From CAWFSE01 sp963697565 (GTDB taxonomy: Bacteria > Actinomycetota > Actinomycetes > CAVWCF01), in the NCBI GenBank assembly GCA_963697565.1, contig CAVOOM010000007.1, positions 496,001 to 560,000 of the forward strand: a stretch of DNA of 64,000 nucleotides, given 5' to 3'. This document shows positions 45,552 through 55,147 of this stretch, piece after piece. Below the pieces are notes generated by a model. It was not told the origin of the DNA, did no database searches, and worked only from the letters and a program-made list of their open reading frames with translations. Made by a program: the position numbers and the translations under genes. The number at the start of each line of letters is the position of its first letter. Within the stretch, counting starts at the first letter, position 1.

Positions 45552-47075
45552 CGGTTCGCCTCCACCGCGGCGCGCAGCGCGACCCGGTCGTCGAACGGGC
45601 GCACCTGGCCGGCGGACTCCTGTCCCTGCTCGTGTCCCTTGCCGGCCACCACCACCGTGTCGCCGGGGCCGGCCATCGACGTCGCGGCGTCGATCGCCTC
45701 ACCGCGGTCGGGCACGACCCGGACAAGCGCGCCGTCCGCGGACCCACGGGCGCCCTGCTCGAGCGCGGCGAGGATGGCGAGCGGATCCTCCGAGCGCGGG
45801 TTGTCGCTGGTGAGCACGACGACATCCGCGCACTGCGCCGCGGCCGCGCCCATCAGCGGGCGCTTGCCCCGGTCGCGGTCTCCGCCGGCGCCGAAGACCA
45901 CGATCAGCCGGCCCGGGGTGACCGGGCGCAGCGACACCAGCAGCGTCTCCAACGCCTCCGGGGTGTGCGCGTAGTCGACGAGGGCCAGGTAGGGCTGTCC
46001 GACGTCGATGCGCTCCATCCGCCCCGGCACCCCGTCCACCTGCCCCACCCCGCGGGCGGCATCGGCCAGCGGGACCCCAGCGGCCGCGAGGGCGGCGACG
46101 GCCACCAGCGCGTTGGCGACGTTGAAGGCCCCCGGCAGCCGCACCGAGCACGCCGCGGACTGCCCCTGCGGGCCGAGCACAACGAAGGAGGAGCCCTCCG
46201 GCCGCAGCTCCACCTCGGCGGCCCGCCAGAGGGCATCGGCTCCCCCGGCCGAGCAGGTCGCGACCGGCAGATCCGCCTCCGCGGCCAACCGGCGTCCCCA
46301 GGCGTCGTCGACGCAGACCACCCCGGTGCGGGCGTGGGCGAGCGTGAACAGCGAGGCCTTGGCCGCGTAGTAGTCCTCCATGCCGGCATGGAAGTCGAGG
46401 TGGTCCTGGCTGAGGTTGGTGAACGCCGCGACATCGAAGGCGACGCCGTCCACCCGGCCCAGGGACATGGCGTGGCTCGACACCTCCATCGCCACGGCTG
46501 TGCACCCGCGGTCGGCCATCACCCCGAGCAGCGCGTGGACCTCGGTCGCCTCCGGCGTCGTCCTGGCCGTCGGCGAGCCACTCATCGCCGACCCTGGTGC
46601 CGACGGTCCCGACCAGGCCCACCGTGTGGCCGGCCGCGCGGAGCCCGCCGTCCATCAGGTGGGTCACCGTGGTCTTGCCGTTCGTGCCGGTGACGCCGAG
46701 GGTCAGCAGCCGCCGCGCCGGGTGACCGTAGATCCAGGCGGCCAGCTCGCCCAGGACGGCCCGCGGGTCAGGCACCACCAGGGTGGCGAGCCCGGCCGCC
46801 TCGCAGGCCTGCTGGCCGCCCGGATCGGTGAGCGCCGCGACGGCGCCGGCCCGCGCGACCTCGGCGGCGAAATCGGAGCCGTGGTGGCGGGAGCCGGGCA
46901 GCGCCGCGTACAGGTCTCCGGGCCGCACCTCGCGCGAATCGTGGGTGATGCCGGTCACGGCCACCGAGCCAGCCGTCGGGACTGCAAGCGAACCGCCGAC
47001 GACCGCCGCCGCCTGTGCCAGCGGATGCGCGGTGGTGACGGGACGCGGCAGGAGCGGGCCGCGGCTCTCAGGCAC
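45548..47075 (-). CDS. murE: UDP-MurNAc-L-Ala-D-Glu--diaminopimelate ligase (one apparent frameshift)
   Basis: About 508 residues after correction. N-terminal domain with DSREVRPGDLYAALPG, P-loop TLGVTGTNGKTTVTHLM, EVSSHAMSLGRVDG, and the DAP-specific motif TSDNPRSEDP (DNPR). So the cell wall carries diaminopimelate at position three. The frame shifts near 46568 between GDEWLAD and ARTTPEATEVHALL. GTG start at 47075. Confidence 0.95.
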
Positions 47076-47091
47076 GATGCGAGGCTACCCG

Positions 47092-48970
47092 TCAGGGGGC
47101 GGTGATCCGGACGACCGGCGCGTCGGCGCCGGTCGGGGGAATCCGCAGCGACTGCAAGGCGAACGCCATGACCTGCTTGAAGACCGGACCGGCCAGCCGA
47201 CCGCCGTAGTGGCCGTTGACGCGGGTCCTGCAGCGTGACCGACACGGCGAGGCGCGGCGCGTCCGCGGGGGCCAACCCGATGAACGACGCGGTGTACCCG
47301 CTGTAGCAGCGGCAGGCCGGGTCGACGCGCTGGGCGGTGCCGGTCTTGCCCGCGACGCGGTAGCCCGGGATCCGGGCCATCGGCGCGGTGCCCTCGTCGG
47401 AGGTGACGCCCTCGAGCATCACGCGCAGGGTCTGCGCGGTCTGCGCGCTCACCACCTGCGTCTTGCCCGGTGGGGCGACCGGGGTGAAGACACCTTCCGG
47501 CGACGTCGTCCCCGCCACGATCGAGGGCTGGACCCGCACCCCGTCGTTGGCGATGGTGGAGAAGACCTGGGTGGACTGCAGCGCGGTGAGCGAGTACCCC
47601 TGGCCGAAGGCCAGCGTGGGAAACGTCGTGTCCGACCAGGTGTTGACCGCCGGCAGCCGTCCCCGGCTCTCCCCCGGCAGCTTCAGCCCGGAGGGCTGCC
47701 CCATGCCGAACCGGTCCAGGTAGTAGTGCAGCTTCTCGTCGCCGATGGTGTCGGCGGCCTTGATCGTGCCGACGTTGCTCGACTTGGCCAGCACGCCGGT
47801 CAGGGTGAGCCGCTGCGTCTCGTGCGGGTTGTGGTCGTTGAAGGTCGACCCCCCGCGCTTGAGCGAGTCCTCCACCGTCAACACCGAGTCCGGGCCGAGG
47901 GCGCCCTCCTCCAGCACGGCGGCCATCGTCATCACCTTGCCGGTGCTGCCGGGCTCGAACACCTCGCTGACGGCCCGGTTGCCGCGATCGGCCTTCGCGC
48001 TGGCGGCGGGGTTGGCCGGATCGAAGGTCGGCGCGGTGGCCATCGCGAGGATCTCGCCGGTACGGACGTCCTGAACGACCACGGTGCCGCTCTCGGCGCC
48101 GGTCTCGGCCACCTTGGCGGCGATGGCGTCCTGGGCGGCCCACTGGATGTCCCGGTCGATGGTCAGCCGCACCTGGGCTCCCGGCACCGCGGGCTGCTCC
48201 TCCACATCCGCCGTCGGGATGGCCCGGCCGCCGAGTCCGCGCTCGTACGTCCGCGAGCCGTCCACGCCGGCGAGGACCGCCTGATGGGAGGACTCGACCC
48301 CGCCGAGCCCCTGGCCGTCTTGTCCCACGAAGCCGATCAGGTTGGCCGCGAGATCCCCGGAGGGGTACTCGCGTCGGCGTGGTGGCCTGGCTGAAGATCC
48401 CGGCGAGGTTGAGGTCCTTCACGCGGTCCCAGACCTCCGGCTCGACCGCCCGGGCCAGGTAGACGAACCGCCGGTCACCGGTGAGGCGGTCCGCCAGCCA
48501 TGCCACATCCAGGGCCAGCGGTCCGGCGAGCGCGGCCGCGGTCGCCTCCGGGTCCTTGACCAGGGTCTGGTCGACGGTGACGTCGCGCGCATCCATCGTC
48601 GCCGCGAGCGGCACGCCGTTGCGGTCGGTGATGGCGCCACGCGCCGCCGGCAGCGCGACGGTGGTCAACCGCTGGCCCGCCGCGGTGTCAGCGGCGGCGG
48701 AGGCCTCGACGGCCTGCAGCTGCAGCAGGCGGCCGGCGAAGAGGGTCAGCAGGATCGCGAGCGCCAGGCCCGCGCCGCGCAGCCGGCGGGCCGGGTCACC
48801 CAGGGTGAGCATGCGGGGCGGCCGGGGAGGCGGCGTGCGGCGGGCAGTCGGGCGGGCCGCCGGGCGCGGACGTGATGCGGGCCGGGGCCGCGGCGCGTAC
48901 GGGTCGCGGGGCCCTTGGGGTGCGCGGTGCGCGGCCGCTCGCGGGTGGCGGTGGGCGGGGGCGGGGTCAT
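47092..48970 (-). CDS. ftsI: Division-specific penicillin-binding protein FtsI/PbpB (about three apparent frameshifts)
   Basis: Class B transpeptidase. Pro/Arg-rich cytoplasmic head, one helix (LALAILLTLFAGRLLQLQAV), dimerisation domain, and transpeptidase motifs: active Ser in EPGSTGKVMTM, SSN in LAKSSNVGTIKA, KTG in VAGKTGTAQRVDP. Shifts near 48905 (head), 48372 and 47225; the corrected C-terminus runs NGHYGGRLAGPVFKQVMAF to the stop at 47092. I place the start at the ATG 48970, which overlaps the stop of the ftsL-like gene; an in-frame ATG at 48812 would omit the Pro-rich head. Confidence 0.93.
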
Positions 48971-49497
48971 GGGGTGGGCGCCGCGACGGCGGGCCGGCGC
49001 GGGCGCCGCGGCCGGGTCGGCGGGGGCGGCAGCCGCGGGGGCCGGGGCGGGGACCGGAGCAGGCTTGGGCGGGGCGACCCCGGGAGCGGGGATCCCGAGG
49101 ACCGCGCCGGTGGCGGGGTCGACGAAGGCCGGCTGCGGGGCCGGCACCATGCCCAGCGCCCGGGCCTGGTCGGCCAGCCGGGCGGGGGCCTCCAGCTCGG
49201 CGACCTCCTGGCGGAGCGCCTCCTCGCGGTCCGACAGCTGAGCCGCCTGCTGCCGGAGGTCCTGGATGACGAACGCGTTCTGGCCCAGCAGGGTGTTGAG
49301 TCCGAGCAGGGCGAGCAACCCGAGCCCCAGCACGGCCGCGACGACGCCGGCGAAGGCTCCGCGCACTGGCTGCGGGCGGCGAGCGGGGACCACGGCCAGC
49401 GGCGGCTTGCGGGGCGTGCGGCTGCAGCCGACGGGACCGGTGTCGCGGGGCGGCCGGCGCTGGAGGCGGGCCGGGCCGCGGCACCCAGGGCGCTCAT
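48967..49497 (-). CDS. FtsL-like bitopic division protein (two compensating frameshifts)
   Basis: Lies in the ftsL position between rsmH and ftsI. Starts MSALGAAARPASSAGRP, then in the next frame basic TPRKPPLAVVPARRPQPVRG, a transmembrane helix (FAGVVAAVLGLGLLALLGLN), a coiled coil (VIQDLRQQAAQLSDREEALR) with LADQARALGMVP, and a Pro/Ala-rich tail. The ALGMVPA motif is typical of FtsL/DivIC-type proteins. Shifts near 49410 and 48995; start ATG 49497 overlaps the rsmH stop and the stop overlaps the ftsI start. Confidence 0.84.
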   Translation of the reverse strand: MSALGAAARPASSAGRPATPVPSAAAARPASRRWPWSPLAARSQCAEPSPASSRPCWGSGCSPCSDSTPCWARTRSSSRTSGSRRLSCRTARRRSARRSPSWRPPPGWPTRPGRWAWCRPRSRPSSTPPPARSSGSPLPGSPRPSLLRSPPRPPRLPPPPTRPRRPRRPAVAAPTP

Positions 49498-50459
49498 GCC
49501 GCCGCCCTGATCCGCTCGGCGGCGCGCAGCCGCACCGAGGCGGCCCGCGGGTTGGCCGCGATCTCCTCGTCGGTCGCCGGCTCCGAGCCGCGGACCAGCA
49601 GCCGCAGCTGCGGCTGCAGGGACTCGGGCACGACCGGCAGCCCGGGCGGCGCGTCGACCACCGAGCGGGCGACCAGGGCGTGCTTGGCCAGCCGGTCCTC
49701 CAGGGAGTGGTACGACAGCACGACGATCCGGCCGCCCACCGCGAGCGCGTCGATGGCCGCGGGCAGCGCCCGCTCCAGGGCGGCGAGCTCGCCGTTGACC
49801 TCGATGCGCAGGGCCTGGAAGGTGCGCTTGGCCGGGTTGCCGCCGGTCCGCCGCGCGGGAGCGGGCACGCAAGCCCGCACCAGGTCGACCAGCCGGGCGC
49901 TGGACGCGAAGGGTTCGCGCTGCCGCTCGGCCACCACCCGATCGGCGATCCGGCGCGCGTACCGCTCCTCGCCGTACGTCCGCAGGATCCGGGCGAGCTC
50001 GGCCGCGCCGTAGCTGTTGAGGACCTCGGCGGCGGTGAGCCCCTGGGTCTGGTCCATCCGCATATCCAGCGGGGCGTCCTGGGCGTACGCGAAGCCGCGC
50101 TCGGCGCGGTCGAGCTGCATCGAGGAGACGCCGAGGTCGAACAGCACTCCTTGGACGGCGCGCAGCCCGAGCCGGGCGAGCACCTCGGGCAGCTCGTCGT
50201 ACACGGCGTGGACGAACGTGATCCGCTCGGCGTACCCCTGCAGCCGTCGCCGGGAGCGGTCCAGCGCCTCGGGGTCGCGGTCCACCCCGATCAGCCGGGC
50301 GTCCGGGAAGGCTTGCAGCAGCGCCTCGCTGTGACCGCCGAGCCCCAAGGTTGCGTCCACCAGGACCGCCCCCGGGGCAGCCGCGGCCGGGGCCAGCAGG
50401 GCGAGCACGCGGTCGCGCAGCACAGGGACGTGCAGCGGGGTGGTCGGATCGGTGGTCAC
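49494..50459 (-). CDS. rsmH: 16S rRNA (cytosine1402-N4)-methyltransferase
   Basis: 321 residues (MraW). LHVPVLRDRVLALL, SAM-binding VDATLGLGGHSEALLQAFP, GVLFDLGVSSMQLDRAERGF, and VLSYHSLEDRLAKHAL are signature motifs. Methylates C1402 in the ribosomal P site. GTG start at 50459. Confidence 0.96.
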   Translation of the reverse strand: MTTDPTTPLHVPVLRDRVLALLAPAAAAPGAVLVDATLGLGGHSEALLQAFPDARLIGVDRDPEALDRSRRRLQGYAERITFVHAVYDELPEVLARLGLRAVQGVLFDLGVSSMQLDRAERGFAYAQDAPLDMRMDQTQGLTAAEVLNSYGAAELARILRTYGEERYARRIADRVVAERQREPFASSARLVDLVRACVPAPARRTGGNPAKRTFQALRIEVNGELAALERALPAAIDALAVGGRIVVLSYHSLEDRLAKHALVARSVVDAPPGLPVVPESLQPQLRLLVRGSEPATDEEIAANPRAASVRLRAAERIRAAA

Positions 50460-50463
50460 GGGG

Positions 50464-50616
50464 CTAGAGCCAGCCCAGCGCCGAGACGGTGGCCTGCACC
50501 ACGGCCACCACCGAGACCGTGGCCACCAGGGCCAAGGCGGAGAGTCCGGCCAGGGCCCGCGGGCCCGGCTCGCCATCGACGCGGAGCGATCCGCGGGAGT
50601 GCTGATTGCCGCTCAT
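50464..50616 (-). CDS. 50-residue single-helix protein between mraZ and rsmH
   Basis: Reads MSGNQHSRGSLRVDGEPGPR then a transmembrane helix (ALAGLSALALVATVSVVAVV) ending SALGWL. It ends four bases before the rsmH GTG. The position inside the dcw cluster and the compact one-helix design suggest a small envelope or division protein. No family known to me. Confidence 0.62.
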   Translation of the reverse strand: MSGNQHSRGSLRVDGEPGPRALAGLSALALVATVSVVAVVQATVSALGWL

Positions 50617-50797
50617 CTCGACCCTTCTGCGCGGCTGGTGCTGGAGTGCTGGGTTGCGGTCGCGACGGCCCGTGAGTCGTGCGACCAGGTCCCCGCCCGC
50701 TCCGTGGGGGGAAGCACGCCGCCTGGCACCGGGGAAGGGACGCCAGGAGGGCGAGCGGGCTGGAGACCTCGCCGCACGCGTACGCGCGTGCGCCGGA

Positions 50798-51230
50798 TCA
50801 GAAGATGCCGGGGAGCACCTCCTCGGAGAGCTGGGCGAACTGCTCGTTCTGCTCGGCCTCGTAGGTGTCCCAGGCCGCCGACTCCCAGATCTCGAGCCGG
50901 TTGTTGTTGCCGACGACGGTGACGTTGCGGTCGAGGCCGGCGTACTCGCGCAGGGCCGCCGACAGGGTGACCCGGCCTTGGCGGTCCGGCACCTCGTCGA
51001 CCGCGCCCGCGAAGAGCATGCGCTGGGCGGCACGGGAGGCCGGCCTGGCGGCCGAGGCCGCAGCAGGCCTGCTCGGCGATCTGCTGGAAGGTCGCGGTCG
51101 GGAAGACGTAGAGGCAGCCCTCCTGCCCCTTGGTGATGACGACGCCGCCGGCGAGCTGGTCGCGGTACTTGGCGGGGAGGACCACCCGGCCCTTGTCATC
51201 GAGCCGTGCGCGGGGAGAGCCGACGAACAT
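50798..51230 (-). CDS. mraZ: Transcriptional regulator MraZ (one apparent frameshift)
   Basis: Double AbrB-fold protein of about 143 residues. First repeat: GSPRARLDDKGRVVLPAKYR; second repeat: AVDEVPDRQGRVTLSAALRE with VVGNNNRLEIW. The frame shifts near 51055 between QQIAEQA and the AARPASRAAQRMLF segment, fitting one extra base. MraZ binds GTGGG repeats upstream of its own operon; candidates are listed separately. Confidence 0.93.
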
Positions 51231-51280
51231 CCGGCGCTCACCTCCCCACTTGCCACCACCGGCCCGGTGCCGTGGGCGTC

Positions 51281-51332
51281 ACCGTATCCCACTCAGCCCC
51301 ACTGTCAACCATTTCGCCCCCCAACTTCCCAC
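51281..51332 (-). promoter_or_regulatory. mraZ promoter with MraZ-type GTGGG operator repeats
   Basis: Read on the minus strand: -35 TTGACA (51308-51303), 16-base spacer, -10 TACGGT (51286-51281), about 50 bases before the mraZ ATG. The spacer holds GTGGG-GCTGA-GTGGG, two copies five bases apart (51302-51298 and 51292-51288). A further GTGGG (51332-51328) followed five bases later by GGGGG lies just upstream. GTGGG or TGGGN copies with five-base spacing are the known MraZ operator in other bacteria. Confidence 0.75.
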
Positions 51333-51437
51333 TCGGCGGGTCATTCCCTCCCCCAGCCCTCCCCCGGGCCCCCACCGAGGTGCACCCGGCCCCCCGGCAC
51401 GCCCCTGTCCACGGGTCGAACGGCCCTTGCGCGCAGA

Positions 51438-51452
51438 GTGGAACGGTGTTTC
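51438..51452. promoter_or_regulatory. Candidate regulator site upstream of the acyl-CoA synthetase
   Basis: GTGGAACGGTGTTTC has the core TGGAAC-N3-GTT. The same core occurs as TTGGAACGCCGTTGC on the minus strand at 57921-57907 between iclR and the CoA-transferase gene. A shared site 6 kb apart in one cluster suggests a common regulator, most simply the IclR protein. Inference from two sequence matches. Confidence 0.35.
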
Positions 51453-51496
51453 GATTTCGACGTTTACCCGTCCGAACGCATCTCGGAGGTGGATCA

Positions 51497-53045
51497 GTGG
51501 CTCTCGCCGCTGGAGGGGCGCCGCTGTCGATCGCCGCGGGGGTGCGCGAGTTCGCGCGGGCCACACCGGCCGCCACCGCCGTCATCGACGGCGAGCGGCG
51601 GCAGTCGTACGCCGAGCTGGACGAGCGCAGCAGCCGGCTCGCGCAGGCGCTGCTCGCCGGGGGCCTCGGCCCGGGCGACCCGGTCGCCGTGCTGCTCGGC
51701 AACCGGATGGAGTACTGCGAGATCGCCGCCGGCCTGGCCAAGGCGGGCCTGCCGCTCGTGCCGCTCAACCCGCGGATGACCGGCCCCGAGGTCGACTACA
51801 TCGTCGGCCACTCCGGGGCCCGCGCCCTGATCCTCGACGAGTCGCTGTCCGGCGCCGCCGCGTCCTCGGCCGGAGCCCTCGACCGCGTGCTGAGCATCGG
51901 CGGCGAGTCGCTCGGCCCCGCGTACGAGGCCGCGCTCGCCGACGCGCAGGCGCGCGATCCGCACCTGGTGGTCGACGAGAAGCAGCCGTTCTGCGTCGCC
52001 TACACCTCGGGGACCACCGGGCGGCCGAAGGGCGTCTTGATCAGCCACCGCAGCCGCGTGCTCACCTTCTACGCCTCCGCCCTGGAGTGGGGACTCGGCA
52101 CCGGCCGCCGCTCGATCGCGGTCGCGCCGATGTACCACGGGGCCGGGTTCGCCTTCGGCTACACCCCGGTCTTCACCGGCGGCACCATCTCGATGCTGCG
52201 CGCCTGGAACCCCGAGGCGCTGCTCGAGATGATCGAGCGCGACCGGGCCCAGTCGGTGTTCCTGGTGCCCACCCACGCCCAGATGATCAAGTCGCTCGGC
52301 GACGAGGCGCTGCGCCGCTACGACCTGTCCAGCCTGGACACCCTCTACTTCAACGCCGCGGCGCTGCCCGTCGCGCTGAAGGAGTGGGTGCTGGACGCCT
52401 TCCCCGGCGTCGGGGTGCATGAGCTGTACGGCTCCACCGAGGGCGGCATCATCACCAACCTGCGCCCGGCCGACGCGCGGCGCAAGGCCGGCTCGGTGGG
52501 CCACCCGTGGTACCTCACCGAGGTCCGCGTCGTCGACGACGAGGGGCAGCCGGTCGCCGCCGGGGAGCCCGGCGAGCTGTTCTCCCGCTCCCCGTACCTC
52601 ATGAACGGCTACCTCAACGACCCCGAGGCGACCGCCGCCTGCACGACCGACGACGGCTTCCTCACCTGCGGCGACGTGGTCACCGTGGACGACGAGGGCT
52701 TCATCCGGATCGTCGACCGCAAGAAGGACCTCATCATCAGCGGCGGGGTCAACGTCTACCCGCGCGATGTCGAGGAGGCGGTGCTGCGCCACCCCTCGGT
52801 CGTCGAGGTGGCCGTGGTCGGGGTGCCGCACGAGACCTGGGGCGAGACCGTCGTGGCCTACGTCGTGCCCAAGCCGGGCGAGTCCCTCGGGGTCGAGGAG
52901 CTCGACGCCCACCTGCCGGCCGCTGCTCGCGGCGTACAAGATCCCCAAGCAGGTCGTCGAGGTCGCCGCGCTCCCCCGCAACGCCGCGGGCAAGGTGCTC
53001 AAGCGCGACCTGCGCGACCAGCACGCCGAGACGGCCGCCGACTGA
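51497..53045 (+). CDS. Class I adenylate-forming acyl-CoA synthetase (one apparent frameshift)
   Basis: About 515 residues. ATP loop AYTSGTTGRPKGVLISH, YGSTEGGIITNLRPAD, hinge VDRKKDLIISGGVNVYP, and the C-terminal lysine in LPRNAAGKVLKRDL. The frame shifts near 52920 between DAHLPA and LLAAYKIPKQVVEV. GTG at 51497 follows a GGAGG site seven bases upstream. First gene of the catabolic run; activates an unknown carboxylic acid (aryl or short/medium acyl). Substrate cannot be read from sequence. Confidence 0.88.
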
Positions 53046-53097
53046 ACCGCAGCAAGACCGCCCACGCCGACCCGCTGATCCACTACCGGAGGAACCT

Positions 53098-54381
53098 GTG
53101 CGACCGCACGTCGAGCTGATCCACGAGGACGACTACATCTGGCACGCCGCCGAGCTCGTCGGCGGCGAGGGCCGCGCCAGCGAGCGCCGCCTGTCGGTCG
53201 ACGAGGAGGACGGCTCGTCGTCGCTGCGCGTCGACTTCCACACCGACTGGGGCCGCGGGCCGGGCATCCACCACGCCAACACCGAGTACTACGTGCTCGA
53301 CGGGTCGCTGACGTACGGCGACCGCACGATCGGCAAGGGCGCCTACGTCTACGCGCCCCGGGGCGTGCCGACCGAGGCCATCCGGATCGCCGAGGGGTCG
53401 CAGATCCTGCACTACCGCGAGTACGGCGACGCCGGCTTCGACCCGGTCGACTCGCCGGCCGCGCCCCGCTGGGCCGACGCGCGCGAGGACGTCATCGTCA
53501 TCGACACCGAGGCGATGCAGTTCGACGCGGTGCCCAACCCGGGGCCGATGCCCGGCCTGTTCATCAAGTACCTCCACGTCGACCCGGAGACCGGCTTCTA
53601 CACCCGGCTCGTGCACGCCGCCGCCGGCTGGACCGACCACCGGCTGGCGCACCACCCGTGCTACGAGGAGGCGTACACCACCCAGGGCCACATGGAGTAC
53701 AACTTCGGCACCCTCGACCTGGGCACCTACTTCTTCCGCCCGGCCCGCGTGAAGCACGGCCACTTCACCACGATGGAGGGCGGGGCCACCTGGCTGCTGC
53801 GCTCCGACGGCGAGCTGCTCAACTGGTACACCCAGAACGAGTGGGTGCGCTGGGGCGGCGAGGCGGTCAACTACGGCCCCGGCGGCGCCCGGATGCGCTG
53901 GTCGCAGTCGACCCACGACCTGGGCGCCGGCCCGACCTGGCGCAGCGACGCCGACCTGCGCGACCTGGTCAACTCCGCCCAGTGGCAGCGCGACCAGGGC
54001 AACACCGACCCCGGCTACGTCCAGCAGGGCCAGGGCACCGACCACTCCCTGGTCGCGATCGCCAAGGCCCTCGACGCCGCCAACCTGCAGGGCGGCCACG
54101 GGGGCGAGCACGACCACGACCACGCGCATGACCACGCCCACGTGCCCGGCGAGGAGGGCCACGTCCACTACGGCGAGGTCGACCCCGCCCAGTTGCCGGC
54201 CACCGACTGGGGCCGCGAGCCGAAGCTGCTCGAGCACCCCGACGAGCGCACCGACGCCAACGCCCACAACTGGGGCGCCGGCCGGGTGTGGCGCGAGGGC
54301 GACCCGTACCCCGCGCCGATCATCTCCTCGCTGCCCGTGCGGTCGCGCTCCCGCGGCCGCTGGGACGCCGACGGCATGTGA
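53098..54381 (+). CDS. Two-domain cupin protein with His-rich insert
   Basis: 427 residues. First cupin barrel about residues 45-110 (PGIHHANTEYYVLDGSLTYG, IGKGAYVYAPRGVPTEAI); second about 165-245 (HHPCYEEAYTTQGHMEYNFG, YFFRPARVKHGHFTTMEGG), both with His/Glu metal-ligand patterns. Around residues 332-350 lies a striking HGGEHDHDHAHDHAH stretch, then HVHYGE. The fold suggests a metal-dependent isomerase, hydrolase or dioxygenase, but I do not recognise the family. GTG start with GGAGGA upstream; 52 bases after the synthetase gene. Confidence 0.78.
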   Translation: MRPHVELIHEDDYIWHAAELVGGEGRASERRLSVDEEDGSSSLRVDFHTDWGRGPGIHHANTEYYVLDGSLTYGDRTIGKGAYVYAPRGVPTEAIRIAEGSQILHYREYGDAGFDPVDSPAAPRWADAREDVIVIDTEAMQFDAVPNPGPMPGLFIKYLHVDPETGFYTRLVHAAAGWTDHRLAHHPCYEEAYTTQGHMEYNFGTLDLGTYFFRPARVKHGHFTTMEGGATWLLRSDGELLNWYTQNEWVRWGGEAVNYGPGGARMRWSQSTHDLGAGPTWRSDADLRDLVNSAQWQRDQGNTDPGYVQQGQGTDHSLVAIAKALDAANLQGGHGGEHDHDHAHDHAHVPGEEGHVHYGEVDPAQLPATDWGREPKLLEHPDERTDANAHNWGAGRVWREGDPYPAPIISSLPVRSRSRGRWDADGM

Positions 54382-54402
54382 CCCCTCCCCCGTCACACCC
54401 TC

Positions 54403-54456
54403 CCCGGTTTGCGGTGGCAGGAGATGACGCGTCATCTCCTGCCACCGCAAACCGGG
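54403..54456. repeat. 54-bp perfect palindrome (27-bp arms, no loop)
   Basis: Each base from 54403 to 54429 is the complement of its mirror from 54456 to 54430; the centre is ACGCGT. Arms contain GGTTTGCGGTGGCAGGAGAT. It lies 21 bases after the cupin stop and 22 bases before the amidase start. Possible roles: terminator or processing hairpin, dispersed palindromic repeat, or dimer-binding site. Confidence 0.95.
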
Positions 54457-54478
54457 CCGAGCGAGCGGAAAGGCCCCC

Positions 54479-55147
54479 ATGGAGCAGTCGGACAAGACGG
54501 CCCGCCAGATCTGGGCTGACGTCAAGGCCAACCCGAACCGCGCCCGGTTCGGGTTCGGGCGCAAGGGCGTCCTGGTCAACATCGACCTGCAGCGCGCCTA
54601 CACCGACACCGCGGCGTTCGCGACCGCGTACGAGACGGACCCGCGCCAGATCGAGCACGTCAACGCGCTGTCCCGGCGGTTCCGGGCCCTCGGCTGGCCG
54701 GTCGTGTGGACGCATGTGGCCTACATGGAGTCCGGCGAGGACGCCGGCGTGTGGGGCACCCGCACCAACACCCCGGACTCCCTGCAGAACATCAAGTTCG
54801 GCTCGGAGCGGGCGCAGTTCGACCCGCGGTGCGAGATCGACGAGGTCAAGGACGTCATCTACCTCAAGAAGATGCCCTCGGCCTTCTTCGAGACCCAGCT
54901 GCAGTCGCTGCTGGTGTGGCACCAGGCCGACACCGTGGTGCTCACCGGCGGGTCCACCTCGGGGTGCATCCGCGCCACCGCCGTGGAGTCGCTCTCCCGG
55001 GGCTACCGCACGATCGTCCCGGAGGAGTGCGTGGCCGACAAGCACGAGAGCTACCACTTCGCCAACCTCACCGACCTGATGCTCAAGTACGCCGACGTGG
55101 TGGGCGTCGACGAGGTGCACGGCTGGCTGAACGGAGCGGGGGCATGA
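54479..55147 (+). CDS. Isochorismatase-fold cysteine amidohydrolase
   Basis: 222 residues. Catalytic triad visible as Asp36 (VLVNIDLQRAYTD), Lys131 (YLKKMPSAFF) and Cys163 (GGSTSGCIRATAVE). The STSGCIRAT active-site stretch resembles N-carbamoylsarcosine amidase and other amide or ureido hydrolases rather than true isochorismatases. Likely removes an amide or carbamoyl nitrogen from a pathway intermediate. Its stop overlaps the next gene (ATGA). Confidence 0.9.
   Translation: MEQSDKTARQIWADVKANPNRARFGFGRKGVLVNIDLQRAYTDTAAFATAYETDPRQIEHVNALSRRFRALGWPVVWTHVAYMESGEDAGVWGTRTNTPDSLQNIKFGSERAQFDPRCEIDEVKDVIYLKKMPSAFFETQLQSLLVWHQADTVVLTGGSTSGCIRATAVESLSRGYRTIVPEECVADKHESYHFANLTDLMLKYADVVGVDEVHGWLNGAGA

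Noticed and set aside
43085..48970. mraY, murF, murE and ftsI considered as pseudogenes
   Set aside because: All are essential and each has a single-base shift with full homology on both sides, so sequence error is the simpler explanation.
51494..53083. A 529-residue minus-strand open frame opposite the acyl-CoA synthetase
   Set aside because: Low-complexity Arg/Gly/Val composition typical of an antisense shadow; the plus strand carries full adenylate-forming motifs.
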